DNA of 64,000 bases from Trichopus zeylanicus subsp. travancoricus (lineage: Eukaryota; Streptophyta; Magnoliopsida; Dioscoreales; Dioscoreaceae), in assembly GCA_005019695.1 (NCBI GenBank), contig RXID01014522.1, forward strand, positions 310,001-374,000. The letters are read 5' to 3'. Shown one piece after another: positions 45,878 to 57,790 of the stretch. Below the pieces are notes generated by a model that was not told the DNA's origin, made no database searches, and saw only the letters and a list, made by a program, of their open reading frames with translations. Both the position numbers and the translations under genes were made by a program. Position 1 is the stretch's first letter. Every line of letters starts with the position of its first letter.

Positions 45878-46264
45878 GATGAAGACCTTGTGCAAAAAAG
45901 AGCAGAGGAGAGAAATCAAAATCAAGAGTCATCGAGACTTGGAGACATGAAGCAAAAAAATATAAGGTAATTCTTTATCCTGTTCTTTGGCTATTGATCT
46001 TCTCCTTGTTTCTTCCCCTCCGCCTCAAAGGATCAAGTTGCCTTGCTCCTTGTTGGATCACTCGTGGTCTAGTGTAGCACCCCAACTTATGTCCAAGCTC
46101 TACTGCTAGTCTCACCAAAACCCTACTGTCACCATCCTACCTCTCCCCGCACCCAGCCCCTTTGCCAACGCACCATTAAGCACCCAACCACACTTCTTTG
46201 CCTCTATGAGCTTCGCCGAGCTCGAGCTGCTAGAGCCCCATTGATCTTGCCTCTGCCAATCTTT

Positions 46265-47170
46265 ACCCCTACCTACGAGCCCACTAATTATCTATTTAGA
46301 CTAAGGCTAGCGTGCGAGTTTGTAGACTGTCTATTTAGACTAAGGCTAGCCTACAAACTCGTTGACTATTTACTTGGACTAAGACCATACTACAGGCTCA
46401 CTGACCATCTCAGACTAAGACCAAATTGTGGGTTTGTTGACTATCTATTTAGACTAAGATCAGTCTATGGGTTCACTGACCATCTATTTGGATTAAAACC
46501 AGCCTTCGAGCTCACTGACCCTTTATTCAGACTAAAGCCAATTTATGGGCTCGCTAACTATATATTCACACTAAGGCCAATATATGGGCTCATTAATAAT
46601 CTATTTAGACTAAGGATAAATTATGGTATTGCTGACTATTTATTTGGACTAAAGCTAGGCTGAAGGCTCGCTAACTGTCTATTCGGACTACTGATTGTCT
46701 ATTCGAATTAAGGTCGACCTATGAGCTCGCTGACTGTCTATTTGGACTAAGGGTAGCCCATGGGCTCGTTGACCACCTAGCCAGACTAAGGCCAACCTAT
46801 GGGCTTACTAACTATCTATTTGGATTAAGGTCATCCTGTAGTCTTAGTGATAGTCTATTTGGAGTAAGGCCAACCTATGAGCTCACTAACCATCTATTTG
46901 GACTAAGGTCAACCTATAGGTTGGCTAAATGTCTATTCAAACTAAAGCCAACTTGTGGGCTCGCTGAACGTCTATTTGGACTAAGGCCAATATGTGGGCT
47001 TGCTAACTATCTATTTGGACTAAGACCAGTCTATAAGCTCACTGAATATCTATTTGGACTAAGACCAATCTGTGAGCTTACTAACTATCTATTTGGACTA
47101 ATACTAGTTTACCAGCTCACTGAATATCTATTTAAACTAAGGTTAGTCTGCGAGCTTCTCCAAAGTTATC
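46265..47170. repeat. 39-bp tandem array
   Basis: About 23 copies of a unit with CTATTTGGACTAAGGCCAAC and GGGCTCGCTGAC. Since 39 is a multiple of three, the plus strand has open frames of 140 (46,241-46,663) and 93 codons (46,921-47,202) with a 13-residue period (YLFGLRPxYxLTD-like). They are repeat artefacts unless shown otherwise. Degenerate copies exist in other LTRs of the family (34,890-35,230, 43,430-43,610, 51,470-51,700). Confidence 0.85.
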
Positions 47171-48084
47171 ATGATAGCTCGAGGGCTCTTAAACCGAATT
47201 GATGAATACAAATCAATTAAATAAAGATGATTTAATTATATTAGACTCTATTAGAATAAATAAATTAAATTAAATTAACTCAAATGGACCTAAATTAATT
47301 AGATAAATATATTCAAACTCAAATTGAACTAGACCCAAAATCCAAATTGAATTAATCCAAACTAAATCAACTCAGACCCAACCCTAACTAGGTTCAAAGA
47401 GGGTCAATTTGAGATCAAGTCAAGTTCAAATAAAACTCTAGTTAGGTAAAATCAAGCTTAAATTGAAAGTTAATTAGTTCAAATTAAACTCAAAGTTAAA
47501 CTAGAACCAGGCTGAACCTGAACTAAAACTAAGCTTAACCAAATTGACTTAAACTTGAAGTAAAATCCATTAAGATCTAAACCTGAACCCAATGAGGGTC
47601 CAACATAGGTCAAACCCAAATTCATTAATGGGTTGAAATAAAAATTCATCAAGGATCAGATCTAATATCCATTAAAGATCCAATAAGAATCTGCCAAGGG
47701 CTTAGTTTCAAGATTTGTCAATGATCCATTAACAAACCAATAAAAATCTAACACAAAGTTAACCTGAATCGAATAAAACTAGACTCAAGTCAAAATCAAG
47801 TTTTAAACATTAAACTAAATCAAACTAAACTCAAATCAAAGTCAAGTCCTAAATATTAAATTGAATCAAATCAAACTTGATCTAAATTAAGTTTTGAACA
47901 TTAAATTGAATTAAATCAAACTCGAATTAAAATCAAATTTTGAATATTAAACTAAATCCAAGCCAGATCAAATCAAACTCAAATCTGAACTAAAATTAGT
48001 TTGAATAGAACTAAACATGATCAAACTAAGTCCCATTTAAATAAAAGCCTCTATTAGGACTCCGAGGCTTTACCCAACTCCCCA

Positions 48085-49170
48085 AGTAGTGGATAATGCC
48101 TCTTCAAACTGATGAAGTTATCACTTATACTTTATTGGCTATAAAAATACTTCAAACTCAAGAAGTTATCACCTATGCCTTATTGGCTAATGGAAATACT
48201 TTAAACCAAGTAAAGTTCTCACTTACGCCTTATTGGTTATGAAAATCCTTCAAACTCAAGAAGGTATTGCTCATATCTCATTGGCTATGGAAATATTTCA
48301 AACTAATAAAGTTATTATCTATGTCTTATTAGTTATGAAAACACTTCAAGCTTATGAAATTATCGCTTATGATTCATTGACTATAGAAATACTTTGAACT
48401 CATGAAGTTATCACTTATACCTAATTGACTATGAAAATACTTTAAACCCATGAAGTTACTGCTTATACCTTTTGGCTATGGAAACACTTCAAACTTATGA
48501 AGTTATTGCTATGTATAATTGGCTATGAAAATATTTTAAACTCATGAAGTTATCACTTACGCATAATTAGCTATGGAAATACTTTAAACCCATGAAGTTA
48601 CTATTTATGTCTCATTGGCTATAAAAATATTTCAAACTCATGATATTATCATTTACACCTCATTGGTTATGTAAACACTTTAAATCTATGAATTTATTAC
48701 TTACGCCTCATTGGATATAGAAATACTTTAAACTCAAGAAGTTATCACTTATGCCTCATTGGCTAATGAAGATACTTCAAATCAATTGAACTTATTAGCT
48801 AGACCTCATTAGTTATAAAAATGCTTCAAACTCATAAAGTTATCATCAATATCTCATTGGCTATGGTAATACTTCAAAACTTTAAAGTTATCATCAATGC
48901 CTTATTCGCTAACAAAAATACTTCGAACCAAATGAAGTTATCGCCAACAACCCATTGGCTATAACAATACTTCAAAATCTCAGAGTTATTATCAAAGCCT
49001 TATTGACTAACAGAAATACTTCAAACCATGACGTTGTCACCAATACCTCATTAGCTATGGTGATACTTCGAAACCTCAAAGTTACACTAAAGCCTTATTA
49101 GAAAACATAAATACTTTAACTAAAAGAAGTTAGCACCAATGCTTAGACTATTGAAAATACTTCACCCCTC
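48085..49170. repeat. about 48-bp tandem array
   Basis: About 22 copies of a unit with ACTTCAAACTCATGAAGTTA and CTCATTGGCTATGGAAA. Its complement is the short array at 14,800-15,110 in LTR A. It is expanded here and not seen in the adjoining LTR. Confidence 0.85.
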
Positions 49171-50265
49171 ATCCCCTTTCCATGTCTCACTGGACAATGC
49201 CATCAAACTAAGTCATGAACATCTGCCGAGGATCAAGTTAAGACTCATTTAAGTCAAATTTCATATAGTCCAATGTGTAAAGTAGGATAGCAGTACATAT
49301 TAGAGCTTCTTTCCCATTTCTCTCTTTTCTTTTAATTTTATTTCCATAGTTTTCTTATTATAAAGTGAGGTTATACCCTCACTTAAGCCATTTATTATTT
49401 ATTAAATTCAATCTAATGCTTTCTTCTTTTTCTTTTTTGTGTCTTTTTTGAGTCAATTTTTGACCAAAAATCAAATTTAATTAAAATTTAGTTGAAACAT
49501 AGAGTCGAATGTCAATAGATTGTGATCTAAATATGAGCCTCAATTAGACTGAAATCGCAATCAAATTCAGCTAAAAATTGAGTCCAATTTGGACTGAAAT
49601 CATTGATAAATTTAAGCTTAAACCAATGCAAACTGAGTGGGTCATATATTTGGATCAAAATTGGGCCTAAAACTCATCAAATATTTGTGCCGAAATAAAA
49701 ATTATAAAATCTTTCCAAATGGGCCCCTAATCGGAGTTCTCTTACAAAAAACTTCTTAGGATGAAAATTTTACAAAAAAAGCCCTTAAAAGTTTTGAAAT
49801 TTTAAATTGATCTTTACAAAATCTAGGATTGTGGATAAACCTATCAAACTTTTATATTCACAAATAAATCGCTGAAATTTCTAACTTTTGTAAATAGGCC
49901 CTGAGATTTTTGATTTTTTCAAATAAGTCCCAAAAAATTTTTATTTGCAAACTAAATTCAAATTTTATTCAAAAAAGACCCTAAAAATTTTAAAATTTTA
50001 TGAATAAATTTTTTATAAAAGAGTCCTTGGAGTTTATAAAAATACATTTGGTCCAAATTTTCTAAAAACAAATTGCAAATAACCTTCTAAAAATTCAGCA
50101 TCCAAAAATAGTACATATTTTAAATTTCATCATCGAGAAAATAAATACCAATCAAGTGGATCATAACCCAATCACAAAATATGGAAACAATTTTAATCGA
50201 ATATTACAATCCCATAAATTTCTAAAACTAAATCAATAAGGCATTTGAAAACAAATCTCCTAAGA

Positions 50266-50276
50266 CCTATAAATTA
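50266..50276 (+). promoter_or_regulatory. TATA-like box of second tandem LTR
   Basis: CCTATAAATTA occurs 0.8 kb after the LTR start. The open frame of the leader (50,286-50,612, beginning MQNKRHRDYNKTMEQ) follows, paralleling the leader start MQNQR in LTR A. Confidence 0.55.
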
Positions 50277-50285
50277 AAGAGAAAC

Positions 50286-51453
50286 TTGCAAAACAAAAGA
50301 CACAGAGATTACAACAAAACAATGGAGCAAGAGGATAATAAAAATAAGGGATCAGGAGTAGCAAACCAGAGAAGAAATAAGTACTTTTTCACCTTTTTTC
50401 TCTCTCCCATAACTGTGTTCTTCCTTTCCCGCTCTCCTGCAAGACATTTCTCCATAATTGTTGCCGCCCCTACTGCTCGGAGATCCACTCAGTTGTCATC
50501 TACACATGACCCACACTCCCTCTTCACCTCCATCCTCTTTGCAATTATTGCAGCCGGACCTGGTTGCTCTGCCTACCCGCTGACCTTTGCCAGGCCGCTC
50601 GCATGCCTGTGAGCCCCACTGAGCTACTATCGCCGCACCCAAGCTCCGCCTTCCATGGCTGAGGATCCATACTTCATCTATCCGTGAGCTTCATCCCTCA
50701 CTGAAGTTACCTCACTGGAAAAGAAGTCACGCAAGCCTCGGGCTTGTTTTGTCGTCCTGTGCCTCGTGTGGCTGTCTCAAGCTTTCCTCTGATGCAAGTC
50801 CACCAACAATCAAGCCTTCCTACCTGAGCCACCAATGAACTACTGGCCTGTGCTGTTTGAGCTCTTCCTGAGCCTTGTTTGAGCCACTATCCCCACATCG
50901 TGCCAAGCCCATACGACTGCCTCCTTTGCCCCATGCCGAACTCCACCACACTTTCGGCCAAGATCTTGCTGGATCCCAACCAATCAAGTCTCACATTGCC
51001 CACCTATGCCACCGCCACGGGGACGTGTCATTAACCTGTACTGCCCCCGGCGATAACTACCGATTTGCCTTCCCCCCTACACCTCAAGCTCCACCTGCGT
51101 GCCTCCTTTGCCTATGGTGTCGGTCGAGCCTGTCATTATCGGAGAAGCGGCTGGATACGGCTGTAACTGGCCGAATTCGGCCAAGGAACAAGAAGAAAGA
51201 GGAGATCAAGCTTGGGAAATGGGTCAGCCATAGGTGAAGAAGAGAAAATGAAGTTTGAGAAGAGAAAGAAGATGATGGAGAAGAAGCCAAGATGAGGAAG
51301 AAAAAGAATAGGGCATGGGAGAAAATAGGAAGAAAGAAGTGAAAGAAAAAAACGGAAAAAAAAGAAGTTATTTCTAACCTTAAAAAAAAAAAACAGAATT
51401 TGGCACGATGGTGAATCTCTACTAACATCACGACTACTCGTGGTTTTACACAT
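50286..51453 (+). other. GC-rich leader block with open frames, unknown product
   Basis: A 108-codon frame starts 10 bases after the TATA box with a charged N-terminus, followed by a hydrophobic stretch (YFFTFFLSPITVFFL) and a Pro- and Ala-rich tail. A 120-codon frame follows at 50,875-51,237. The equivalent block in LTR A has a similar charged then hydrophobic layout, but sequence similarity is weak. No known domain. It could be coding, leader RNA or chance in a GC-richer block. Confidence 0.3.
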
Positions 51454-52879
51454 CGATGTAGAAACTTAGGGCCAACCTACAAGCTTGCCCGAAAGTCAAC
51501 TCTGGTCTAGAGCCAGCCTGTGAGCTTGCTCAAAACCAATTTTGAACTGAGGCCAGTCCACAGACTTGCTGAATATTTATTTAGACTAAAGCTAGTTTAC
51601 GAACTCACTTAATGTTCATTTTGATTAAGGTCAACTTGCAAACTCGCTGAATATTTATTCAAACAAAGACCAGTCTGGAGCTTACTAAACATTAATATGA
51701 CAATTTGTGGGCTCTCAAATCAAATCAATTAACATAAATCGATTAAAATTCACATTAGACTCAACTAGAACAAATGAACAAAACTAAATTGATTGAAATA
51801 GACCACCAAATGGAACTAAATTGATCAAACAAATAAACCAAAACTCAAATTGAACTGGATCCAAACCTAAATTAAATTGATCCAAACCAAATTAGGTCAA
51901 ACTCAATCCTAATTAGTTTCAAGTTGGGTCATTTCAAGATCAATTCAAATCAAATCTAATTTGGATCAAACTAAACTCAAATCAAATCCTAGTTGAGTTA
52001 AATCAAGTTCACATTGAAAGATCAAACTTAAAGTCGAACCAAAATCAGGCCGAGCCTATACTAAAATCAAGTTGAACCAAATTGACTTGAATTTAAACCA
52101 AAATCTATTAAGATACAAACTCAAACCCGATAAATACCCAAAGCAAGGTCCAACTCAACCTGAATTAGATAAAACCAAACTCAAACCAATATGAAGTCCT
52201 GAATATTAAACTAAGTCAAATCAAACTCAAATTGAAATCAGCATACTCCAACCAAAGTCAATGATTAGCATTTAATAAATTTTTTTTTGAAAAGCAATAC
52301 TAAGTTTGGTGAATTGAATTCATTATTAAAAATTTACTATCAATATCAACAGAGATTTTGGAATGGATATTTCACATGGTTCCCCTAATCATACTATAAA
52401 ATATCAGTGTGAACTTGATCACCAAAGATTCTTGAAATAGGAAAACTAGAACATATCACTATCCTTACGGAAAGAGTTAGTGAATCACAATTCAATCAAT
52501 TTTTAAACAATGAGTTGTCAATTCAGACTCAAATCAAAACTGAGTGTTAAACTAATTCCAAATCAAACTTGAACCCGAATTATATTAGTCCTAACATAAC
52601 TAAATAAGGTCAAACTGAGTCCTATTGGATGTGCTAAACCTTTGATAATACTCTAAAGCCATGAACAATAAGTGATGTTACTATCTTTATCTAAACCAAA
52701 ATTAGTTTGAGTAAAACTAAACTAGATCAAACTAAGTCCCAATAGGTATGCTAGAAAAGCCTATGGTAGTACTCCAAAGCTATATCCAACTACCTAAACT
52801 ATTGGTGATAGTATTGAATTAAAGAAATTGAAGACTAACATGTTTAAAATTGTTGGTCACACTTTAAAGCTAGTCAACA

Positions 52880-54140
52880 CAAGAACAAGTTGATGATAGT
52901 CCTCTTAAATTAGTCAACCATAAAAGCAGTTGATGATGTACCCTTCAAGTTAAGTTAACCCCATAAGCATTGATGATGCACTCCTCAAGCTAAATCAATC
53001 AAAGAAATAGTTGATGACGCACCCCTCAAGCTAGCCAACTTGAGAAATAGTCAACGATAAGTTCTTTAAGTTAGTCAACCCCAGAAGTAGTTGATGACGC
53101 AACCCTCAAGCTAAGTCAATCTTAGAAGCAGTTGACGATGCACCTATCAAGCTAGTCAATCCCAAAAATAATTGATAACATACCCTTCAAGTTAAGTCAA
53201 TTCCAAAAGTAGTTAACAACACATCTCTCAAGATAAATCAACACCAAAAGTAGTTGACAATATGCCCCTCAAGCTAATTAACTTCAAAAGTAGTTGATGA
53301 TGCGCCCATCAAGTTAGTCAACCCTAGAAGCAGTTGACGATATGCCATTCCAACTAAGTCAATCCCAGAAGTAGTTGATGACAAATATCTCAAGTTAAGT
53401 TAATTCTAGAAATAATTGACGATGCACCCCTCAAGCTAGTTAACCCCAGAAGTAATTGATGATACATCCTTCAAGCTAGTTAACCCCAGAAGTAATTGAT
53501 GATACATCAACCCCAGAAGCAATTGATAATACACCCCTCAAGCTAGTTAACTTCAAAAGCAGTTGATGGTGCACCATTTAAGCTAAGCCAATCCCAGAAG
53601 TAGACAATGAATCCCTTAAGTTCAACTCCAAAAGTAATTGATGACGTATCCCTCAAGTTAGTTAACCCCAGAAGTAGTTGATGATGTGCCCTTCGAGCTA
53701 GTCAACCCTAAAAGTAGTTGACGATGCACCCCTCAAGCTACTCAACCCCAAATGTAGTTGATGACACACTCTTCAAACTAAGTCAACCCCAAAAGTAGTT
53801 GATGACGCACGACTCAAGCTAAGTCAATCTCAGAAGTAATTGATGATGCACCTCTCAGGATAAATCAATCCTAAAAATAGCTGACGATGCACCCCCTCAA
53901 GCTATTCAACTCTAGAAGTAGTTGACAATGCACCCCTCAAGCTAGTCAACCCTAAAAATAGTTCCTGATGTGCCCTTCAAGTTAGTCAATCCTAAAAATA
54001 ATTGATGATACACCCTTCAAGCTAGTCAACCTTAAAAACGGTTGACAATGTACTCTTCAAGATAGTCAACCCCAAAAGCACTTGATGATGCACTCTCCAA
54101 GTTAGTCAACCTCAGAAGTATTTGATAATGCGCCTTCAAA
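52880..54140. repeat. about 41-bp tandem array
   Basis: About 30 copies of a unit with AGTCAACCCCAGAAGTAGTT and GATGATGCACCCCTCAAGCT, the complement of the array at 125-440 and 15,130-15,390. A 38-bp string is exactly repeated at 53,431-53,468 and 53,471-53,508, so unequal exchange or slippage was recent. Confidence 0.9.
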
Positions 54141-54437
54141 TCCCAATAGAGTTTATTGATATAAGCTAAGACAGTCAGCCTCACTTGTCAAAATATTATT
54201 AATATTCGTCAATAACCAAGTAAAGACTCATCCAAGTTAAATGTCACATGATCCAGCATGCAGAGATAGGGTTGTAGCACATACCAAAACCCCTTTCTCA
54301 TTTTCTATCTTTTCTTTGTTTTCATTATCTTCTTGCATTTCATAATTCTATTTTAAAATTTATTGTAAAGAGAGGGCATATCCTTACTTAAGTCATATAC
54401 TATTTCTCAAATCAATCAATAGCATGATTTTTTTTTA

Positions 54438-54836
54438 TGTCTCTATCTTATTAACTAGGTTTTTTGCTTTAGTAGGTTCCTGATAATTGTCAGAATACTT
54501 AACAATAGGAGCTTGTATTTGTTGAAAGTCAATATTCTCATAACACCTCTTCAAATTAAAATAAACTCTACTTTGTGATTCAAGGTTGCTCCTCAAGTCC
54601 TCGGCTACTTCGGACTACCAAAATTGATCTTATATGTCTCTATTTTATTAGCTAGATTTCTTATTTTACTAAATTCCTAATAATGTTAGATTAGTTAATA
54701 ATAGAAGCTTGTGTCTGTTAGAAATCAATATTCTTATAATACCTAATAATGCACTTTAAATTAATACACTTTGATTTATGTATTAAGATCACTCCTCGAG
54801 GTCTCCGCCACTCCTGAACTGTCAAAATTGATCCCA
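54438..54836. repeat. 197-bp tandem duplication of the LTR end
   Basis: The terminal segment of the LTR, starting TGTCTCTATCTTATTA and ending CCAAAATTGATC, is present twice in a row with moderate divergence. The second copy ends the LTR. Confidence 0.8.
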
Positions 54837-56272
54837 CACCCTAGGCTACCCCTAGGTTAGAGTGACTTTCCAACAAGCCATAGGTAGACCATACATTGGA
54901 ATGACTTTCGAGGGAGCCTATAGGCTGGCCCTAAGTTAAGTTATCTTTGACTTGCAAATCGAGACTGAGTTTTCTTTTCTTTTTCTACTTTCCTATTTTT
55001 TTTGCTTTTGCTTTCTTTTTTACTCTCACAGTTGGCAGTCAACATCTTTTTATTTTTTTTCCTTCTTCTTCTTGCTTGAATCCTTCTCTTTTACCTTCTT
55101 CTCCACTAGGATAGGGCCGAGCTCTTTCTCCCTTGAATCTTGGTTAAACCCAGCTAGATTTAGCTATAGTGAGGGTTTGTGGGAGTGGCCAGTGAAGGGA
55201 TGTCAGGGAGGAATGTCGCACCAAGTCATGAGAATGCTGACCGATGGGTTCAATGTGTGGAAATGCCAGCCATAGGGGAAAATGGCAAGATCCAGCCCTT
55301 GGAAATAGTGGTGGCTAGGATGGCCAGAGGAGGGTGGTCAGTGAAGGTAATGGGGAGGTGATGATGGATCAAGTCGATAAGAAAGCATGGACAGTGCTAG
55401 CAAAGGTATCCTCTGACTAGAAGAGTTCATGGGAAAGCTTGGTGAAGTGGCAGTTCAGAGGCGGCGGTGTTAGGGTTGTGAGTGGTCATGGGAGGAAGGC
55501 TGGTGAGGATGTTAGAGTCATGGATGGCCACAGGGATGATGGGCACGTGCGGGAGCAGAGGGAAGCGGGATCAGTACAGGTCATTGACCTTGTCATGGAG
55601 ATCACCGAAGATGAGGGCCAGAGTAGTGCCGATGCAAATCATTGACGAGGATCGAGGCAGAAGTTGGTCCATGAAAGGGGTGGTCTGCATATGTGTGGCA
55701 GAGCTGGAGAGACTAACAGGAGGTGTGGGGTCATGGGTGGCCGTGGCCAATAGTTCTTCCCCCTTTTTTTTCTCTCCCTATTTTATATTGCAAGATGAGG
55801 GCTTTAATAAGCATTATTTGATTAGATCCATTCAAATCTTTGGTAAATGATAAGATTGAGCATGATCTTCAAATTCAAATTTCAAATGGTAATTGTCAAT
55901 ATGGAAGAGGATTTGATTTATTTTCAATAATGGATGTGGTAGAATTCAAAATTTATATCTATTTGTGACTAGTTTCTCCCAACCCTATACCGTCGATCAG
56001 TAGGAACCTTCCAAACCTATGAGAACTAATCAATTAGTTAAGGAACTGGTTGACCAATAGGAAGCTTCCAAACCTAGTTTGTAAGAACTAGTTGACCAAT
56101 TGAGGAACTGATCAACCAACAAAAACCTTTAGTTGGCTCTTTAGAAATAGACGACTAGTTTATCAAGTGGTCAACTAGTTCAATGCATTCCAGCCATATT
56201 TTAGTGGCATACAAGTCTTTGTTCTAACTAAGTTTCGAGTAGATTTGATCTTAGCTAAAATCGTCTCAAACA
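54833..56272 (-). mobile_element. A/B-family LTR inserted in element C, part 2
   Basis: It continues the minus-oriented 39-bp repeats broken at 45,072 (GGCTACCCCTAGGTTAG, GGGAGCCTATAGGCTGG). A pyrimidine tract, a GC-rich block (55,140-55,790), the GACCAATAGG motif block and U3 follow. The outer end CTCAAACA at 56,265-56,272 is the complement of TGTTTGAG. The adjoining 80 bases align well with the LTR start of element B (both contain ATGCCACTAAAATA). Confidence 0.75.
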
Positions 56273-57370
56273 AGATCATAGTCTCTCGCTCTTGGGGAAG
56301 GGTAGGTCAATTTCAACCAATATTACCTCCTTGACTCCATAAGTGAGTAAAGGGTATTTCTCCAATTGCTACTTTTGGAATTATTTTGTAGGCTCAGAGT
56401 ATGTTGGGTAACTCATTCACCCAGCTTTCCTTAGCACTGGGATACACCTCTTTAGTTATTGTAGAATAGTTTGACTAATTACCTCTACTAACCCATTAGT
56501 TTGCAGGTGGGCAATTAAAGTGAATTTTTGTTGGATGTGCTGCTCTTTCCAGAATTCATATAACCTAGAGCCATCAAACTACTTTTCGTTGTCGGTTATC
56601 AAGGTCCATGATATTCCAAATTAGCATATCATGCCCTGCCAGAAGAATTCCTTCACCTTTTGCTTAGTGATAGTTGCCAGTGGTTTGGCTTCTACTTATT
56701 TAATAAAGTAGTTTATTGCCATTATTCGAAACTTTTGTTACCTTAAAGTTGGGGGAAAAGGGCCTAAGATAAACATTCTCCATTGGTCGAAAGGTCATGA
56801 GGAATGGATCTACTATAACTCGGTGGTGGGTTGGTGATGTAGAGTTGCATGTACCTAGCATTATTCATAGTAGGAGGTTTATTTCAACACGTTTTTGGTT
56901 ATATTTGACCCATAGTAACCTTTCTGAAGCATTTTGTGTGCCAAGGCTCGTCTATCCATGTGGCTCCTATAGATTTCCTCATGGACTTTCTTGAGGGCTA
57001 TACTCTACTTCCAAGAGGGCGAGACACCTCAAAAGTAGCTAGGTGAGTGAGCATTTGTATAGCTCTTCTTTCAGAATGATGAAGTTGAGGCAAGCCTCCT
57101 AATCTTCCATGCTTCAGCTTCATTACTAGGAAGTTTTTTCATTTTAAGGTACTACAAATATGCATCTTTCCAACTTGGCTCATGCTCCATGATCGATATT
57201 TGGTGGAGTCCCTCATGCTAGGGGGCTGAAAGCACCTCCATATATCATGCTCTCCCTTTTATCAGGTAGGGACGATGCAAATCGAGACAGGGAGTACTTT
57301 TCAATTTTCTTCCATTGAGATCTACTTTATGCTAACTTAAGTGAATGTCAATAGTGCTTAATGAACCTCT
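56273..57370 (-). pseudogene. integrase of element C, N-terminal and core part
   Basis: Zinc-binding pieces are faint (IGATWIDEPWHTKC and KVTMGQI-like, where relatives have GGRxLAHKVLRQGYYWP). Then PFPQL and, in the core, AINYFIK, VEAKPLATIT, WTLITDNEK, and near the end TLIAHLQTNGLVEV and VEIDLPFPK. The first catalytic Asp of AIDYF is Asn. The Asp of ITDN and the Glu of VEV are present. Several Trp codons are stops. The frame is cut at 56,273 by the LTR, and the missing C-terminus is at 40,030-40,286. The pattern differs from A and B (AEAIPLKE in A, VEAKPLATIT here), so C is another Ty3/gypsy lineage. Confidence 0.8.
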
Positions 57371-57790
57371 GAAAGGTATTATTCCATCAGGGAGAGTTGT
57401 GAGTCTCTATAGAACTCGAGTTTTAGGGCTCCTATTGTCTTGGCCACCCTCAACTTGAGGAGTATAGCTTCATATTCAGCCATATTATTGGAGGCCCTGA
57501 ATTTAAAATTAAAAGAGTATTCAAACTTATCCCCTTTAAGGTTTATTAGCATAGCTTCTACTTCGCTTCCCACTTTGTAGGATGACCCATCTATGTAGGG
57601 CTTCCAAGGTTTTACCTCAGTCTCTGGCATTTCCTCAAGGCCAAGCTCCACAATGAAGTCTGTCAACATTTGAGCTTTAATAGTTGTCCCTGCTTTGAAG
57701 CAAATATCAAATTGGCTTAACTCCATGACCCACTTGATCATCCTTCTCAAGTTTTCTAGCTTTTGGAAGGCCTAATGAAGAGGAAGTTAG
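57371..57790 (-). pseudogene. RNase H of element C
   Basis: A 123-residue open segment (57,379-57,750) reads MRRMIKWVMELSQFDICF, then AQMLTDFIVELG, YIDGSSYKVGSEVEAML, FRASNNMAEYEAILLKL and FYRDSQL. It matches the RNase H of plant Ty3/gypsy elements, with Asp (YIDGSS), Glu (MAEYEA) and Asp (RDSQL) all kept. It is the best-preserved pol domain of the window. It sits between reverse transcriptase and integrase as expected. Confidence 0.9.

Larger units (their letters stand above)
45073..49445 (+). mobile_element. plus-oriented LTR of A/B family, first of a tandem pair
   Basis: It starts near the family start (AAGTCAATTTTGGC, then the AAATCAAATTTAATTAAAAT word) and passes U3, a TATA box, a GC-rich block with CTCCCCGCACCCAGCC (46,000-46,240), an expanded 39-bp array and an expanded 48-bp array. 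It stops at TTTTTTGTGTC, about 200 bases before the usual end. It joins directly to another LTR with no internal region between. Confidence 0.75.
49446..54832 (+). mobile_element. plus-oriented LTR of A/B family, second of a tandem pair (about 5.4 kb)
   Basis: It begins with TTTTTGAGTCAATTTTTG and the AAATCAAATTTAATTAAAAT word shared with the first LTR. U3, TATA box, GC-rich block (50,400-51,200), purine tract (51,180-51,410), 39-bp remnants, CAAATCAAACTC repeats and an expanded 41-bp array follow. Its last 200 bases are duplicated. It ends AAATTGAT next to the candidate target duplication. Neither LTR has coding sequence for retrotransposon proteins. Confidence 0.75.

Noticed and set aside
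46000..46240. GC-rich segment near 46,000 and 50,400-51,200 as host exons
   Set aside because: The same type of block sits at the same LTR position in every copy, between the TATA box and purine tract, so it belongs to the LTR.
55482..55850. 122-codon plus-strand frame in a GC-rich block
   Set aside because: It lies antisense in the leader block of a minus-oriented LTR. Homologous blocks in other copies do not keep the frame.
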